From NCBI GenBank assembly GCA_027364825.1, contig DAHXOM010000140.1:1-13543 (forward strand): a DNA stretch of 13,543 nucleotides, written 5' to 3'. The DNA is from a bacterium (GTDB lineage: Bacteria > JAMCPX01). The position numbers and the translations under genes were made by a program. Positions 1-6,653 of the stretch are shown here, piece by piece; within the stretch, counting starts at the first letter, position 1, and each line of letters starts with the position of its first letter. Below the pieces are notes generated by a model that saw only the letters and a list, made by a program, of their open reading frames with translations, did not search any database and was not told the origin of the DNA.

Positions 1-2
1 TA

Positions 3-584
3 GGAACAAGTTTGATCCTCGGGATGATGCTCCCATCAATAGTTTCGGCAGAGCAAGGCAGTTTTTCTATCGCGCCCAAACTAATTGCATTCTTCCCCAA
101 CAGCGATTCAAACGGTCTCAATAACTATAGCACAGGAGTCGGGATTGGAGTTGATGCTCGTTATAATTTTCTTGCCTTCTTTGCTCTGGCAGCCGAACTT
201 GATTACATAGGCGCATCAAATGCCACCGGTATCCACTATGGCTCGACAAGTGCAACGGTAAACGGCAATTATAGTAACTTCGCAGTCAAAATCGATGCAC
301 TTTTGACAATACCTTTAGGTATAATAAGAATATTTCTTGGACCTGGTATCGTTTACAACAACCCAAGTGTTTCAATTAGCGGCGGAGGTTCCTCGACTAC
401 TCTTAGTACAAGCGGTTATGGGTGGGAAATTGTAGGAGGAGTAGACATTGGAGTAACAGAGAATGGGGCAATCACTGCAGAGATTTCATTTCCAATCGAT
501 CAAAATGTTACGTTTAGCGGCAATAGTGCAACTGTTAATGTCGGCGGTTATGAACTTATGGCAGGTTACAGATTCTTTTTTTAG
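3..584 (+). CDS. Outer-membrane beta-barrel protein, 5'-partial
   Basis: The reading frame is open to the left edge of the window, so the true start lies upstream; a TTG at position 12 falls inside the signal sequence and is probably not the start. The visible N-terminus is the end of a signal peptide (LILGMMLPSIVSA, then EQG), with cleavage likely after VSA. The mature part of about 175 residues alternates polar and hydrophobic residues and is rich in Gly, Ser, Asn and Tyr. It ends in YELMAGYRFFF, the C-terminal aromatic signature of barrels inserted by the BAM machinery. The size fits an eight-stranded OmpA/OmpW-like or 'outer membrane protein beta-barrel domain' protein. No catalytic motif is visible and the cargo or ligand is unknown. 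It is probably not co-transcribed with the next gene, 456 bases downstream. Confidence is high for an outer-membrane barrel and low for anything more specific. Confidence 0.8.
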   Translation, partial: GTSLILGMMLPSIVSAEQGSFSIAPKLIAFFPNSDSNGLNNYSTGVGIGVDARYNFLAFFALAAELDYIGASNATGIHYGSTSATVNGNYSNFAVKIDALLTIPLGIIRIFLGPGIVYNNPSVSISGGGSSTTLSTSGYGWEIVGGVDIGVTENGAITAEISFPIDQNVTFSGNSATVNVGGYELMAGYRFFF

Positions 585-664
585 ATTGCCTTCAGGGACC
601 AAAACCAACAGAGAAATGAAGTAATATTATTTCGAGAATGTGCATCTCCATGATTTTTATCCTT

Positions 665-802
665 GGGTTGCAGGAAAAGCTTTTACAACGGGATCCTGCA
701 ACCCGGGAACCCAGTGTGCTGCAGACCGCTGTCTGCCCCTGCACACGGAGCCGTACCAGCCTAATGCTCCAGGGCCGCTTACCATGAAGCGTTTCTTCGG
801 CC
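665..802. ncRNA. Candidate structured RNA or palindromic element
   Basis: Four inverted repeats follow one another with almost no gaps. (1) GGGTTGCAGGA at 665-675 pairs perfectly with 694-704 (11 bp), and the loop carries the palindrome AAAAGCTTTT. (2) GTGTGC 714-719 pairs with GCACAC 741-746, and inside it GCAGAC 721-726 pairs with GTCTGC 731-736, closing a 4-base loop. (3) GGAGC 747-751 pairs with GCTCC 766-770. (4) GGCCG 773-777 pairs with CGGCC 798-802, or alternatively CGCTT 776-780 pairs with AAGCG 787-791. No T-run follows on either strand, so a simple terminator is unlikely. I do not recognise a known riboswitch, tRNA or intron core. A non-coding RNA, a long 5' leader of the downstream gene, or a REP/MITE-like palindromic repeat all fit, and the strand cannot be told. 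Confidence 0.4.
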
Positions 803-869
803 ACACAAGTCATTTTATGGAGGACAATTCAATTCGTGCAATCATTCTTATGCTGACAGACTATGACCT

Positions 870-890
870 TTGTAAGACAACTACTTACAA
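870..890. promoter_or_regulatory. Perfect 7-bp dyad, possible operator
   Basis: TTGTAAG at 870-876 is followed by a 7-base spacer and its exact reverse complement CTTACAA at 884-890. The geometry (7-7-7) suits a dimeric regulator site or a small RNA hairpin. It lies about 150 bases upstream of the Ig/DUF3494 lipoprotein start and outside any gene. No flanking T-run is present, so a terminator is less likely. The binding protein is unknown. Confidence 0.35.
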
Positions 891-1040
891 GAACATGGGT
901 GTATTCCTACAAGAATTTTGGAAGCCTTCCGATATTATTCTTGATCTTTCTGCGATAAATTAAAACAAAAGGTTACAGGCTATTAAAGTTTGCAGCCAAT
1001 AGTTCTCGGGATTTTAAATGTTTTCAAGGAGGAAACATAT

Positions 1041-3272
1041 ATGAACAAATTCAAAAACAAATGCAAAGGGTCTTCTAAACTCTGGTTTACCGCATTCCTC
1101 GTACTGGCTGTTTTTATGTCAGGATGCGGAGTGTGGAAACACACCAGTGGAACAAACAGCAATGCACCTACGGTAACTTTCACAGTTCCTCTTACTGTTG
1201 TTGCACCAGGTGTACCTACTTCTGGTGTGGCCATCAACAGTAAAATGTCCGCAACCTTCAGTAAGATTATGAACCCTGCGACAATCAACACGACAACATT
1301 TATCTTAAAACAAGGGACAACGTCTGTTTCAGGCACGGTAGCCTACACGGGCGTGACCGCGGTCTTTACACCGTCAAGCAATCTTTCAGCCAACACCTCT
1401 TATACAGCAACGATTACAACCGGGGCCAAAGACCTTGCCGGTAATGCAATGACGGCAAATTACACGTGGAAATTTACAACCGGTGCGGCTCCGGACACGA
1501 CCCCGCCTACGGTGACTTTCACAATTCCCGCTACTGTTGTTCTCCCCGGTGTTCCTACGATAGATGTGGCCATCAACAGTAAAATGTCCGCAGCCTTTAG
1601 TGAGCCGATGGACCCGTTGACGATCAACACGGCAACATTTACCTTGAAGCAAGGGGCAACGGTTATTACAGGCACGGTGACCTACGCCGGCGTAACCGCA
1701 GTCTTTTCACCGTCAAGCAATCTTGCTTACAATACAACCTATACCGCCACGATTACAACCGGTGCCAAGGACCTGGCTGGTAATGCACTGGCAAATGACT
1801 ATGTATGGAGCTTTACCACAGGTGCGGCCCCGGACACGACCCCGCCTACGGTGATTAGTACAATCCCTGCGAATGGTGCAACGAATGTGGCTATCAACAG
1901 TACAATCTCCGTAACCTTTAGTGAGCCGATGGACCCGCTGTCTATCAACTCGTTGTCAGGTACGGTGACAGGACCGGGCGGATGGAGCGTTATGGGCACG
2001 GTGGTCTATGTTCCCAGCAGCAATACCCTGATCTTTACACCGACCAACCCTCTCAATAACAGTTCCACCTATATCGTTACGCTTGTAGCAGGCATAAACG
2101 GTATTACGGATCTGGCAGGCAATGCAATGGCGGCAAATTATGTTTTTAGCTTCCAAACAGCGGCTGCCCCGGACACTACGCCGCCGACCGTTACTCTCAC
2201 GAGTCCTGTTGATTCCGCAGTCAATGTGCTTGTCAACAGTACGATCAAGGCAACCTTCAGTGAGGCGATGAACCCGCTGACGATCACGAATCTGAACTTT
2301 ACGGTGAAAGGACCAGGCGGAACCCCTGTAACAGGAACGGTCGCCTATGATGCGATAAACTACATTGCGACCTTTACACCCAATATCCCTCTCGCATACA
2401 GCACTACCTATACGGCACTGGTTACAACCGGTACCACGGATCTTGCTGGTAATGCATTGGGAAGCGGACTTATAGCGAATCCATGGACCTTTACTACGGC
2501 AGCAGCTCCAAGCTTAGTTAACCTTGGAACAGCAGTATCGTTCGGAGCCATGGGCGGTGCAGCAGGCATAACCAATCAGGGCCTTCTTACCGTGATCAAT
2601 GGTGATATCTCGACTACAGGTGCTTCTACTCTGGTGACGGGATTCCAGGATTCAGTTGGAGGTGTCTATACGATAACACCGCTGAATAATGGAATAGTAA
2701 AGGGAACGATAGATACAGCTCCGCCTCCTCCTGGAGGTAGCGGTGTTGGAGGTAATGCTACAACATTTGCGATCGCAACCCAGGCACTGTCTGATGCGCA
2801 AACCGCATATAACACCCTGAAGGGGCTGCCAGTTGGTCCAGAAGTAGTGCCAGACCCAGGCGCTGGATCTCTCGGCGGACTCACGCTTACCCCGGGCGTC
2901 TATAAAGCAGCGGGTGGGTCGTTCATTCTACAGGGATCGGATCTTACTCTTGACGGTCAGGGCAATCCGAATGCCACGTGGGTATTCCAGATGGCGAGCT
3001 CACTTACCGTGGGCGGACCTGGAGCAACAGCACCTCGCAGCATTATTCTGATCAACGGTGCTCAGGCAAAGAACGTCTTCTGGCAGGTCGGCAGTGCAGC
3101 AACGATTAACGCGGCAGGAGGCGGTACCATGGTGGGAACTATAATTGCTTATTCAGGAGTTGTGATCTCTACCGCAGGCAACGTCAATATAGTAACGCTG
3201 AACGGCAGAGCATTGGGCCTGAATGCCTCGGTTACGATGGTCAACACCGTTGTTAACGTACCGGCGCCGTAA
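1041..3272 (+). CDS. Lipoprotein with four Ig-like repeats and a DUF3494 ice-binding-like domain
   Basis: The start is the ATG at 1041, because AAGGAGG sits at about 1026-1032; an in-frame ATG at 990 has no such site. The product has 743 residues. A lysine-rich N-terminus and hydrophobic core end in a lipobox, MSGC, with Cys29 as the predicted lipidated residue. Four Big_5-type bacterial Ig-like domains follow at about residues 43-147, 156-260, 269-373 and 381-487. Each has the FSEPMDP-type strand and ends in DLAGNA...W/F-x-F-T/Q-T; repeats 2-4 are led by PDTTPPTV. Residues about 491-740 match the DUF3494 (ice-binding protein) fold: LGTAVSFGAMGG, TVINGDIST, LTPGVYKAAG, TLDGQGNPNATWVFQ, INGAQAKNVFWQVGS, and NGRALGLNASVTM. 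Known members are beta-solenoids that bind ice or act as surface adhesins, but many mesophile members are uncharacterised. Inferred role: a surface-anchored protein whose Ig stalk displays the solenoid. Confidence 0.92.
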   Translation: MNKFKNKCKGSSKLWFTAFLVLAVFMSGCGVWKHTSGTNSNAPTVTFTVPLTVVAPGVPTSGVAINSKMSATFSKIMNPATINTTTFILKQGTTSVSGTVAYTGVTAVFTPSSNLSANTSYTATITTGAKDLAGNAMTANYTWKFTTGAAPDTTPPTVTFTIPATVVLPGVPTIDVAINSKMSAAFSEPMDPLTINTATFTLKQGATVITGTVTYAGVTAVFSPSSNLAYNTTYTATITTGAKDLAGNALANDYVWSFTTGAAPDTTPPTVISTIPANGATNVAINSTISVTFSEPMDPLSINSLSGTVTGPGGWSVMGTVVYVPSSNTLIFTPTNPLNNSSTYIVTLVAGINGITDLAGNAMAANYVFSFQTAAAPDTTPPTVTLTSPVDSAVNVLVNSTIKATFSEAMNPLTITNLNFTVKGPGGTPVTGTVAYDAINYIATFTPNIPLAYSTTYTALVTTGTTDLAGNALGSGLIANPWTFTTAAAPSLVNLGTAVSFGAMGGAAGITNQGLLTVINGDISTTGASTLVTGFQDSVGGVYTITPLNNGIVKGTIDTAPPPPGGSGVGGNATTFAIATQALSDAQTAYNTLKGLPVGPEVVPDPGAGSLGGLTLTPGVYKAAGGSFILQGSDLTLDGQGNPNATWVFQMASSLTVGGPGATAPRSIILINGAQAKNVFWQVGSAATINAAGGGTMVGTIIAYSGVVISTAGNVNIVTLNGRALGLNASVTMVNTVVNVPAP
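1167..2501 (+). repeat. Four tandem Ig-like domain repeats in the coding sequence
   Basis: The repeat units cover about 1167-1481, 1506-1820, 1845-2159 and 2181-2501. The first two are very close at the DNA level. For example, 1227-1253 and 1566-1592 are identical over 27 bases, exactly 339 bases (113 codons) apart. The linker at 1482-1515 recurs at 1821-1854 with a single difference, again at 339 bases. Repeats 3 and 4 are more diverged. This points to recent duplication and makes the array prone to length change by recombination. Confidence 0.85.
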
Positions 3273-3302
3273 GGCATGAGGCATTGAGAGTGAAAGCAGG
3301 CA

Positions 3303-3347
3303 AAAAGGGAGACGGGCTAATGTTCATAAGCCAGTCCGTCTCCTTTC
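3303..3347 (+). terminator. Rho-independent terminator after the Ig/DUF3494 gene
   Basis: GGAGACGG at 3308-3315 pairs with CCGTCTCC at 3336-3343. An inner GGCT/AGCC can extend the structure, and the upstream A-run (3302-3306) faces a TTT after the stem. It starts about 30 bases past the stop codon and separates this gene from the OmpA-family gene, which has its own ribosome-binding site. Confidence 0.7.
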
Positions 3348-3405
3348 TGCCTCTCTCCTCAAGGCAAGAGCAAAGGCAAGAATATAAAATAAAGGAGGAT
3401 GTACA

Positions 3406-4539
3406 ATGAAAGTAATATATAAAGGAAAACGTTTGATGAGGGCAATGTATCTATCGGTGCTGATGGTGGCTGCATTTGTTCTTCTCTTTCCCCTTCCTGC
3501 GCGCTCTGAGATAAAAGCAGGATCAATAGAAGTTGAGCCGTTCATAGGGTTTAATTTCTTTGAAAACAGGCAGAATCTGAACAATCAACTTGTCTATGGC
3601 GGACGGCTTGGCTATAACTTCACGAGGTATTTCGGTTTAGAGGGCGTCGCGGAATTTATAAATACCAGCGTTAATGATAAATCGATAACGGGTGCTGTAG
3701 ATGGACAGTTCAGGAGTCCTATGAATAACGTAAACATTATGTTTTATCATCTCGATGCTGTCTATACGTTTATTCCCGATGGAAATTTCAATCCGTTTGT
3801 GCTTGTAGGCTTCGGAGGGGCCAACTATCAGCCATCCATATCGAATCAGGACATGGGTGCTTTAAATGTCGGGGTAGGAGCCAAATACTGGCTGGCAGAG
3901 CATATCGCATTAAGACTGGATATCTACGACTATATAGTCAGTGAGTTTTTCGAGAAGACCTACCGTAATCAAAATACCTACAATAATATCGGAGCTACCC
4001 TCGGAGTAACTTTTGCGTTCTTAGGTGAGTCAAAGCCCGCACAGGAGCAGTCTTCAACGACCGGCGAGGGCGGGTTAACAAAGGAAGAGTATAGAGCGGA
4101 GCCGGTAGTTATCCCTCTGACTGAACCAAAGGCGGAGAAGAAGGTAGCTGCTATTGCAGCTGTGCCGAAGAAAGCGGTAGTTGTTCTTGCACTTGAGGAT
4201 GTACACTTCAATTTCGACCAATCGGCACTTACCAAAGAAACGCAGGAGATACTGAAAAAAGATATACAGCTTCTGAAAGAAAACCCGAAAGCCAAAATCC
4301 GTATTGCAGGATATACCTCTGCTGCCGGTACGAAAGTATACAACCAGAATTTAGGTGAAAGAAGGGCAAAGGCTGTTGAGGATTACCTTGTTCAGGAAGG
4401 GCTCGTTTCACCGGACATGCTTACTACAATCAGCTATGGTGAGAGGAGACCGGCAATGTATGAAGCAGTACCTTCAGAACTTTACTCGGATGCGGCAAAG
4501 GCCAACATGAGGGTCCTTTTTGAGATCATAGTAGAATAA
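3406..4539 (+). CDS. OmpA-family protein: N-terminal barrel plus peptidoglycan-binding domain
   Basis: The ATG at 3406 is preceded by AAAGGAGG at about 3391-3398, which decides this start over the internal Met codons at residues 11 and 14. The product has 377 residues. A signal peptide ends near PARS (about residue 34). Residues about 36-206 form an eight-stranded OmpA-type beta-barrel (VEPFIGFNFF, GGRLGYNFTRYFGLEG, NPFVLVGFGGANY, NVGVGAKYWLAEHIALRLDI, NNIGATLGVTFAF). A charged, Ala/Lys-rich linker follows (about 207-258). Residues about 262-375 are the OmpA C-terminal domain (VHFNFDQSALT, LGERRAKAVEDYLV, ISYGERRP, MRVLFEI). In the family this domain binds diaminopimelate in peptidoglycan and tethers the outer membrane to the wall. 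Oddly, the usual GHTD motif reads GYTS (residues 302-305), so the conserved Asp is Ser305, while the conserved Arg (R320) is kept. Wall binding may be weakened or altered. Confidence 0.93.
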   Translation: MKVIYKGKRLMRAMYLSVLMVAAFVLLFPLPARSEIKAGSIEVEPFIGFNFFENRQNLNNQLVYGGRLGYNFTRYFGLEGVAEFINTSVNDKSITGAVDGQFRSPMNNVNIMFYHLDAVYTFIPDGNFNPFVLVGFGGANYQPSISNQDMGALNVGVGAKYWLAEHIALRLDIYDYIVSEFFEKTYRNQNTYNNIGATLGVTFAFLGESKPAQEQSSTTGEGGLTKEEYRAEPVVIPLTEPKAEKKVAAIAAVPKKAVVVLALEDVHFNFDQSALTKETQEILKKDIQLLKENPKAKIRIAGYTSAAGTKVYNQNLGERRAKAVEDYLVQEGLVSPDMLTTISYGERRPAMYEAVPSELYSDAAKANMRVLFEIIVE

Positions 4540-4549
4540 GAACACAAGA

Positions 4550-4592
4550 GCAAGGGTCCGGAAAGAAGCTTTGAATTGGTCCGGGCCTTTGC
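4550..4592 (+). terminator. Hairpin after the OmpA-family gene, likely terminator
   Basis: A 12-bp stem with two G-T pairs forms between 4550-4561 and 4581-4592 (arms GCAAGGGTCCGG and CCGGGCCTTTGC), with a 19-base loop, 10 bases past the stop codon. The T-tract after the stem is poor (CTT), so it may act as an mRNA 3'-end stabiliser rather than a strong intrinsic terminator. Confidence 0.5.
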
Positions 4593-4613
4593 CTTGAACA
4601 TAATTAGCAGACA

Positions 4614-4628
4614 GCAATTTTTAATTGC
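4614..4628. promoter_or_regulatory. AT-rich dyad upstream of the LapA-like gene
   Basis: GCAATT at 4614-4619 and AATTGC at 4623-4628 form a perfect 6-bp inverted repeat around TTT, about 60 bases before the start of the small-membrane-protein run. It could be an operator or a short hairpin. No clear promoter hexamers were found with proper spacing. Confidence 0.25.
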
Positions 4629-4686
4629 AGAGTTAACCGGGTTGAAAACATCCGCAGTCGAAGCGAAACCCTAAAAGGAGGGAGAA

Positions 4687-4905
4687 TTGATTACGCTGAT
4701 TGTTGTATTAATCATCATTGCAGTGGTCGCGGTATTTTCGGTACAGAATGCAACGCCTGTTTTAATCTCATTTCTCTTCTGGAAATTCGAGGCGTCCCTT
4801 GCAATTATTATATTCCTTTCTGTTTTGGCAGGGGTGGCCTTAGGGTTTATCGCATCATCACTTTTTAAAAGGAAGTTATCTAAGAAAAAAACAAACCTCT
4901 CGTAA
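4687..4905 (+). CDS. LapA-like (DUF1049) small inner-membrane protein
   Basis: The 72-residue product starts at TTG 4687, the only sensible start after the strong AAGGAGGG at about 4675-4682; there is no ATG nearby. It has two transmembrane helices, residues about 2-19 and 36-55. Between them is the family signature: FSVQNATPVLISFLFWKFEASLAIIIFLSVLAG, cf. the conserved N-x-x-P-V-x-x-x-F-x-F-W-x-F segment of the LapA domain (listed here as key residues N22, P25, F30, F32, W33, F35). The tail is short, basic and Ser/Lys-rich, ending in the cytosol. In Escherichia coli, LapA/YciS works with LapB in controlling lipopolysaccharide synthesis. No LapB-type TPR gene is adjacent here, so the role may differ. 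The gene opens a co-directional run of small membrane proteins. Confidence 0.8.
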   Translation: MITLIVVLIIIAVVAVFSVQNATPVLISFLFWKFEASLAIIIFLSVLAGVALGFIASSLFKRKLSKKKTNLS

Positions 4906-4942
4906 CCGGGGGAATGCATTCTCGCACTGAATGGTTTAACAA

Positions 4943-4971
4943 ACCGCCCTACGGCAAGACCGCAGGGCGGT
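4943..4971 (+). other. GC-rich hairpin between small membrane-protein genes
   Basis: ACCGCCCT at 4943-4950 pairs exactly with AGGGCGGT at 4964-4971. After one mismatch, CGG 4952-4954 pairs with CCG 4960-4962, leaving a 5-base loop. No T-run follows, so it is more likely an RNA-processing or stability element, or a partial attenuator, than a full terminator. It lies 37 bases after the LapA-like stop and 45 bases before the next start. Confidence 0.5.
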
Positions 4972-5016
4972 ACAAGTACAAGCTCAAGATTGAAATAAAA
5001 TTTTAAGGAGGAAGAT

Positions 5017-5166
5017 ATGTTGTGGACGATCGCCGTTATACTGATAGTGCTGTGGCTGCTGGGGTTCGTGGCCGGTTACACCATGGGTGGGTTGATTCAC
5101 ATCCTGCTGGTTATCGCCATTATCGTGGTGCTGGTCAGGGTCATTCAGGGACGAAAAGTTTTATAA
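5017..5166 (+). CDS. Small hydrophobic protein of the DUF5670 / lmo0937 type
   Basis: This 49-residue gene is easily missed by length cut-offs. AAGGAGGAAG directly precedes the ATG at 5017 (spacing about 6), and the stop is TAA at 5164. The product starts MLWTIAVILIVLWLLG and has two hydrophobic helices separated by the loop GYTMGGLIH, ending in a basic tail RVIQGRKVL. The pattern L-W-x-x-G-x-x-x-x-Y-x-x-G-G-x-I-H is the hallmark of the lmo0937/DUF5670 family, which is widespread and of unknown function; members often lie next to other stress-related small membrane proteins. Its neighbours here (LapA-like, DUF3185) fit that pattern. Confidence is high that it is translated and fair for the family name. 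Confidence 0.8.
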   Translation: MLWTIAVILIVLWLLGFVAGYTMGGLIHILLVIAIIVVLVRVIQGRKVL

Positions 5167-5217
5167 CCCGTGTGAGGGTATAACACCATACAGGCTAAAA
5201 TAGGAAAGGAGATCAAA

Positions 5218-5439
5218 ATGAAGACATACACGTTGATAGGAATCATCCTTATCGTGATCGGCATCGTTGCCCTTGGATATCAGGGTATCACCTACACGAC
5301 CAGGGAGAAGGTCGTGAATATCGGACCGATCCATATGACTGCCGATAAGACGAAAACACTCCCGCTGCCTCCGATCGTGGGAGGGATTGCACTTGTGGGC
5401 GGTATTGTGTTTTTGATCGTAGGAAACAAAAAAAGCTGA
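5218..5439 (+). CDS. DUF3185 family small membrane protein
   Basis: The 73-residue product starts at ATG 5218 with GGAAAGGAG about 7 bases upstream. Transmembrane helix 1 is at residues about 3-20. It is followed by the conserved YQGITYTTREKVVNIGP segment (Y21-Q22-G23, T27-T28-E30) and a short polar stretch with TADKTKTLPLPP. Helix 2 (about 53-69) carries G-G-I-A-L-V-G-G, and the protein ends in NKKS. These features match DUF3185, an uncharacterised family of two-helix proteins. The loop between the helices is predicted periplasmic. It lies 51 bases after the DUF5670-type gene and is probably in the same transcript. Confidence 0.82.
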   Translation: MKTYTLIGIILIVIGIVALGYQGITYTTREKVVNIGPIHMTADKTKTLPLPPIVGGIALVGGIVFLIVGNKKS

Positions 5440-5528
5440 CAAGAAGCGAACCGTTTCAACGATATGAAGTTTGCTATGAAGAACAAAAAAGTGCAACCGG
5501 CAGGTCCACGTCGGGAAGGCGTTTGTTT

Positions 5529-6653
5529 ATGAAGGAACAGAGCAATTCTGACGGGGTAACGCGTTTCCTCATCATAGCTGCAGCGCTCGCGATTATAATC
5601 TGGGGCATCAATCAGGCACAGCCGGTCCTGGTGGCGTTCCTTGCCGCAGTTTTTTTCGCTATCATCGGGACACCTCCTGTACTCTGGCTTGAGCGCAAGC
5701 GCATTCCCTCCCTTGTTGCGGTGCTCCTCGTTTTGACCGGTATGGTCATCGTCCTGCTGATTGTCGGTGCAAGTCTAGGTGCATCCATCAACAGATTTTA
5801 TTCGGAGTTGCCTGTCTATCAGACGCGTTTACAGGAGCAAGTCCCGGAATTCCAGTCATTTTTGGCATCCAAAGGTATCAGGATCAGGAACATGAGCAAG
5901 GTGTTGCTCGGATTTATCAATCCGGCGGCTGTGATGAGCCTGACCACCCGCTTGCTCTCGGGGCTCGGCTCGGTGCTTTCGAACATTTTCCTGATTTTGC
6001 TCACCGTAGCATTTATCCTTTTTGAGGCACCGAGTTTTCCCGCCAAACTCCGTGCTGTTCTCGGCGATCCTCAGCAGACATTTCCCGAATTCACCGAATT
6101 CGTCAGTAATATAGAGCGCTATATGGTAATCAAGACACTCATCAGCCTTGCCACCGGGATTACGATATGGCTCTTACTGTCCATCCTCGGCGTAAAATTT
6201 CCCGTTCTCTGGGGCTTCATCGCCTTTCTGCTGCACTATGTGCCCAATATCGGCGGTCTTATTGCCGCGGTCCCCGCTATTTTTCTCACCCTTATCCAGC
6301 TCGGAGCAGGTACTGCCGCTATCGCAGCTGCCGGATATCTGGCTGTCGATCTCGTATTCGGCAACGTGATCGAAACGAGGCTTATGGGGCGGAGGCTCGG
6401 ACTGTCCACACTGGTTGTATTTCTCTCGCTGGTCTTTTGGGGAAGCATGCTGGGTTCGATCGGCATGGTCCTGTGCGTACCGTTGACCATGACCTTGAAG
6501 TTCGCCTGCGAGAACAATAAAAGCACCCAATGGATCGCAGTATTGCTCGGACGTGATACGGCCGCTGAAAGCATTCCACCGGTGTCGAAAAAAAGGACCG
6601 ATCCCGAGACAAGAACAAATAGTGAAATTACTCATAAGGAGAAACGAAAATGA
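5529..6653 (+). CDS. AI-2E family transporter (PF01594-type permease)
   Basis: I chose ATG 5529 because GGGAAGG lies about 9 bases upstream; a TTG two codons earlier is less likely. The product has 374 residues and about 7-8 transmembrane helices. Family features are the N-terminal helices with QPVLVAFLAAVFFAIIGTPP and WLERKRIPSLVAVLL (residues 31-67), and a soluble stretch (about 85-145). The C-terminal signature is LGVKFPVLWGFIAFLLHYVPNIGG at about 220-243 (key residues P225, W228, P239, G242, G243), followed by ETRLMGRRLGLS and GSMLGSIGMVLCVPL. Characterised relatives include E. coli TqsA/YdiK-type exporters and Na+(Li+)/H+ antiporters, so quorum-signal transport should not be assumed. A polar tail of about 40 residues is cytosolic. 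The stop codon overlaps the next start (ATGA). Confidence 0.9.
   Translation: MKEQSNSDGVTRFLIIAAALAIIIWGINQAQPVLVAFLAAVFFAIIGTPPVLWLERKRIPSLVAVLLVLTGMVIVLLIVGASLGASINRFYSELPVYQTRLQEQVPEFQSFLASKGIRIRNMSKVLLGFINPAAVMSLTTRLLSGLGSVLSNIFLILLTVAFILFEAPSFPAKLRAVLGDPQQTFPEFTEFVSNIERYMVIKTLISLATGITIWLLLSILGVKFPVLWGFIAFLLHYVPNIGGLIAAVPAIFLTLIQLGAGTAAIAAAGYLAVDLVFGNVIETRLMGRRLGLSTLVVFLSLVFWGSMLGSIGMVLCVPLTMTLKFACENNKSTQWIAVLLGRDTAAESIPPVSKKRTDPETRTNSEITHKEKRK

Larger units (their letters stand above)
585..1040. other. Long intergenic region with structured DNA, no convincing gene
   Basis: This 456-base stretch separates the barrel gene from the Ig/DUF3494 lipoprotein gene. An open frame at 640-963 exists, but it lacks a good ribosome-binding site, runs straight through the inverted repeats and has no recognisable protein character. 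Bases 665-802 are visibly more GC-rich than the AT-rich flanks and consist almost wholly of inverted repeats. A separate dyad lies at 870-890. The last 15 bases hold the ribosome-binding site of the next gene. I could not place a confident sigma-70 promoter here. Confidence 0.7.

Noticed and set aside
747..770. Possible integron attC or group II intron motif (GCCTAAT, GGAGCCGTA)
   Set aside because: Only isolated fragments match. The paired core sites of attC and the catalytic domain V of an intron are not present, and no integrase or reverse transcriptase is nearby.
640..963. A 107-codon open frame in the spacer after the barrel gene
   Set aside because: It has no good ribosome-binding site, runs through the inverted repeats of the structured segment, and has no domain, signal peptide or compositional sign of a protein.
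1167..2501. CRISPR-like regular repeats
   Set aside because: The period is about 339 bases, the repeats are in frame inside one gene, and they encode Ig-like domains.
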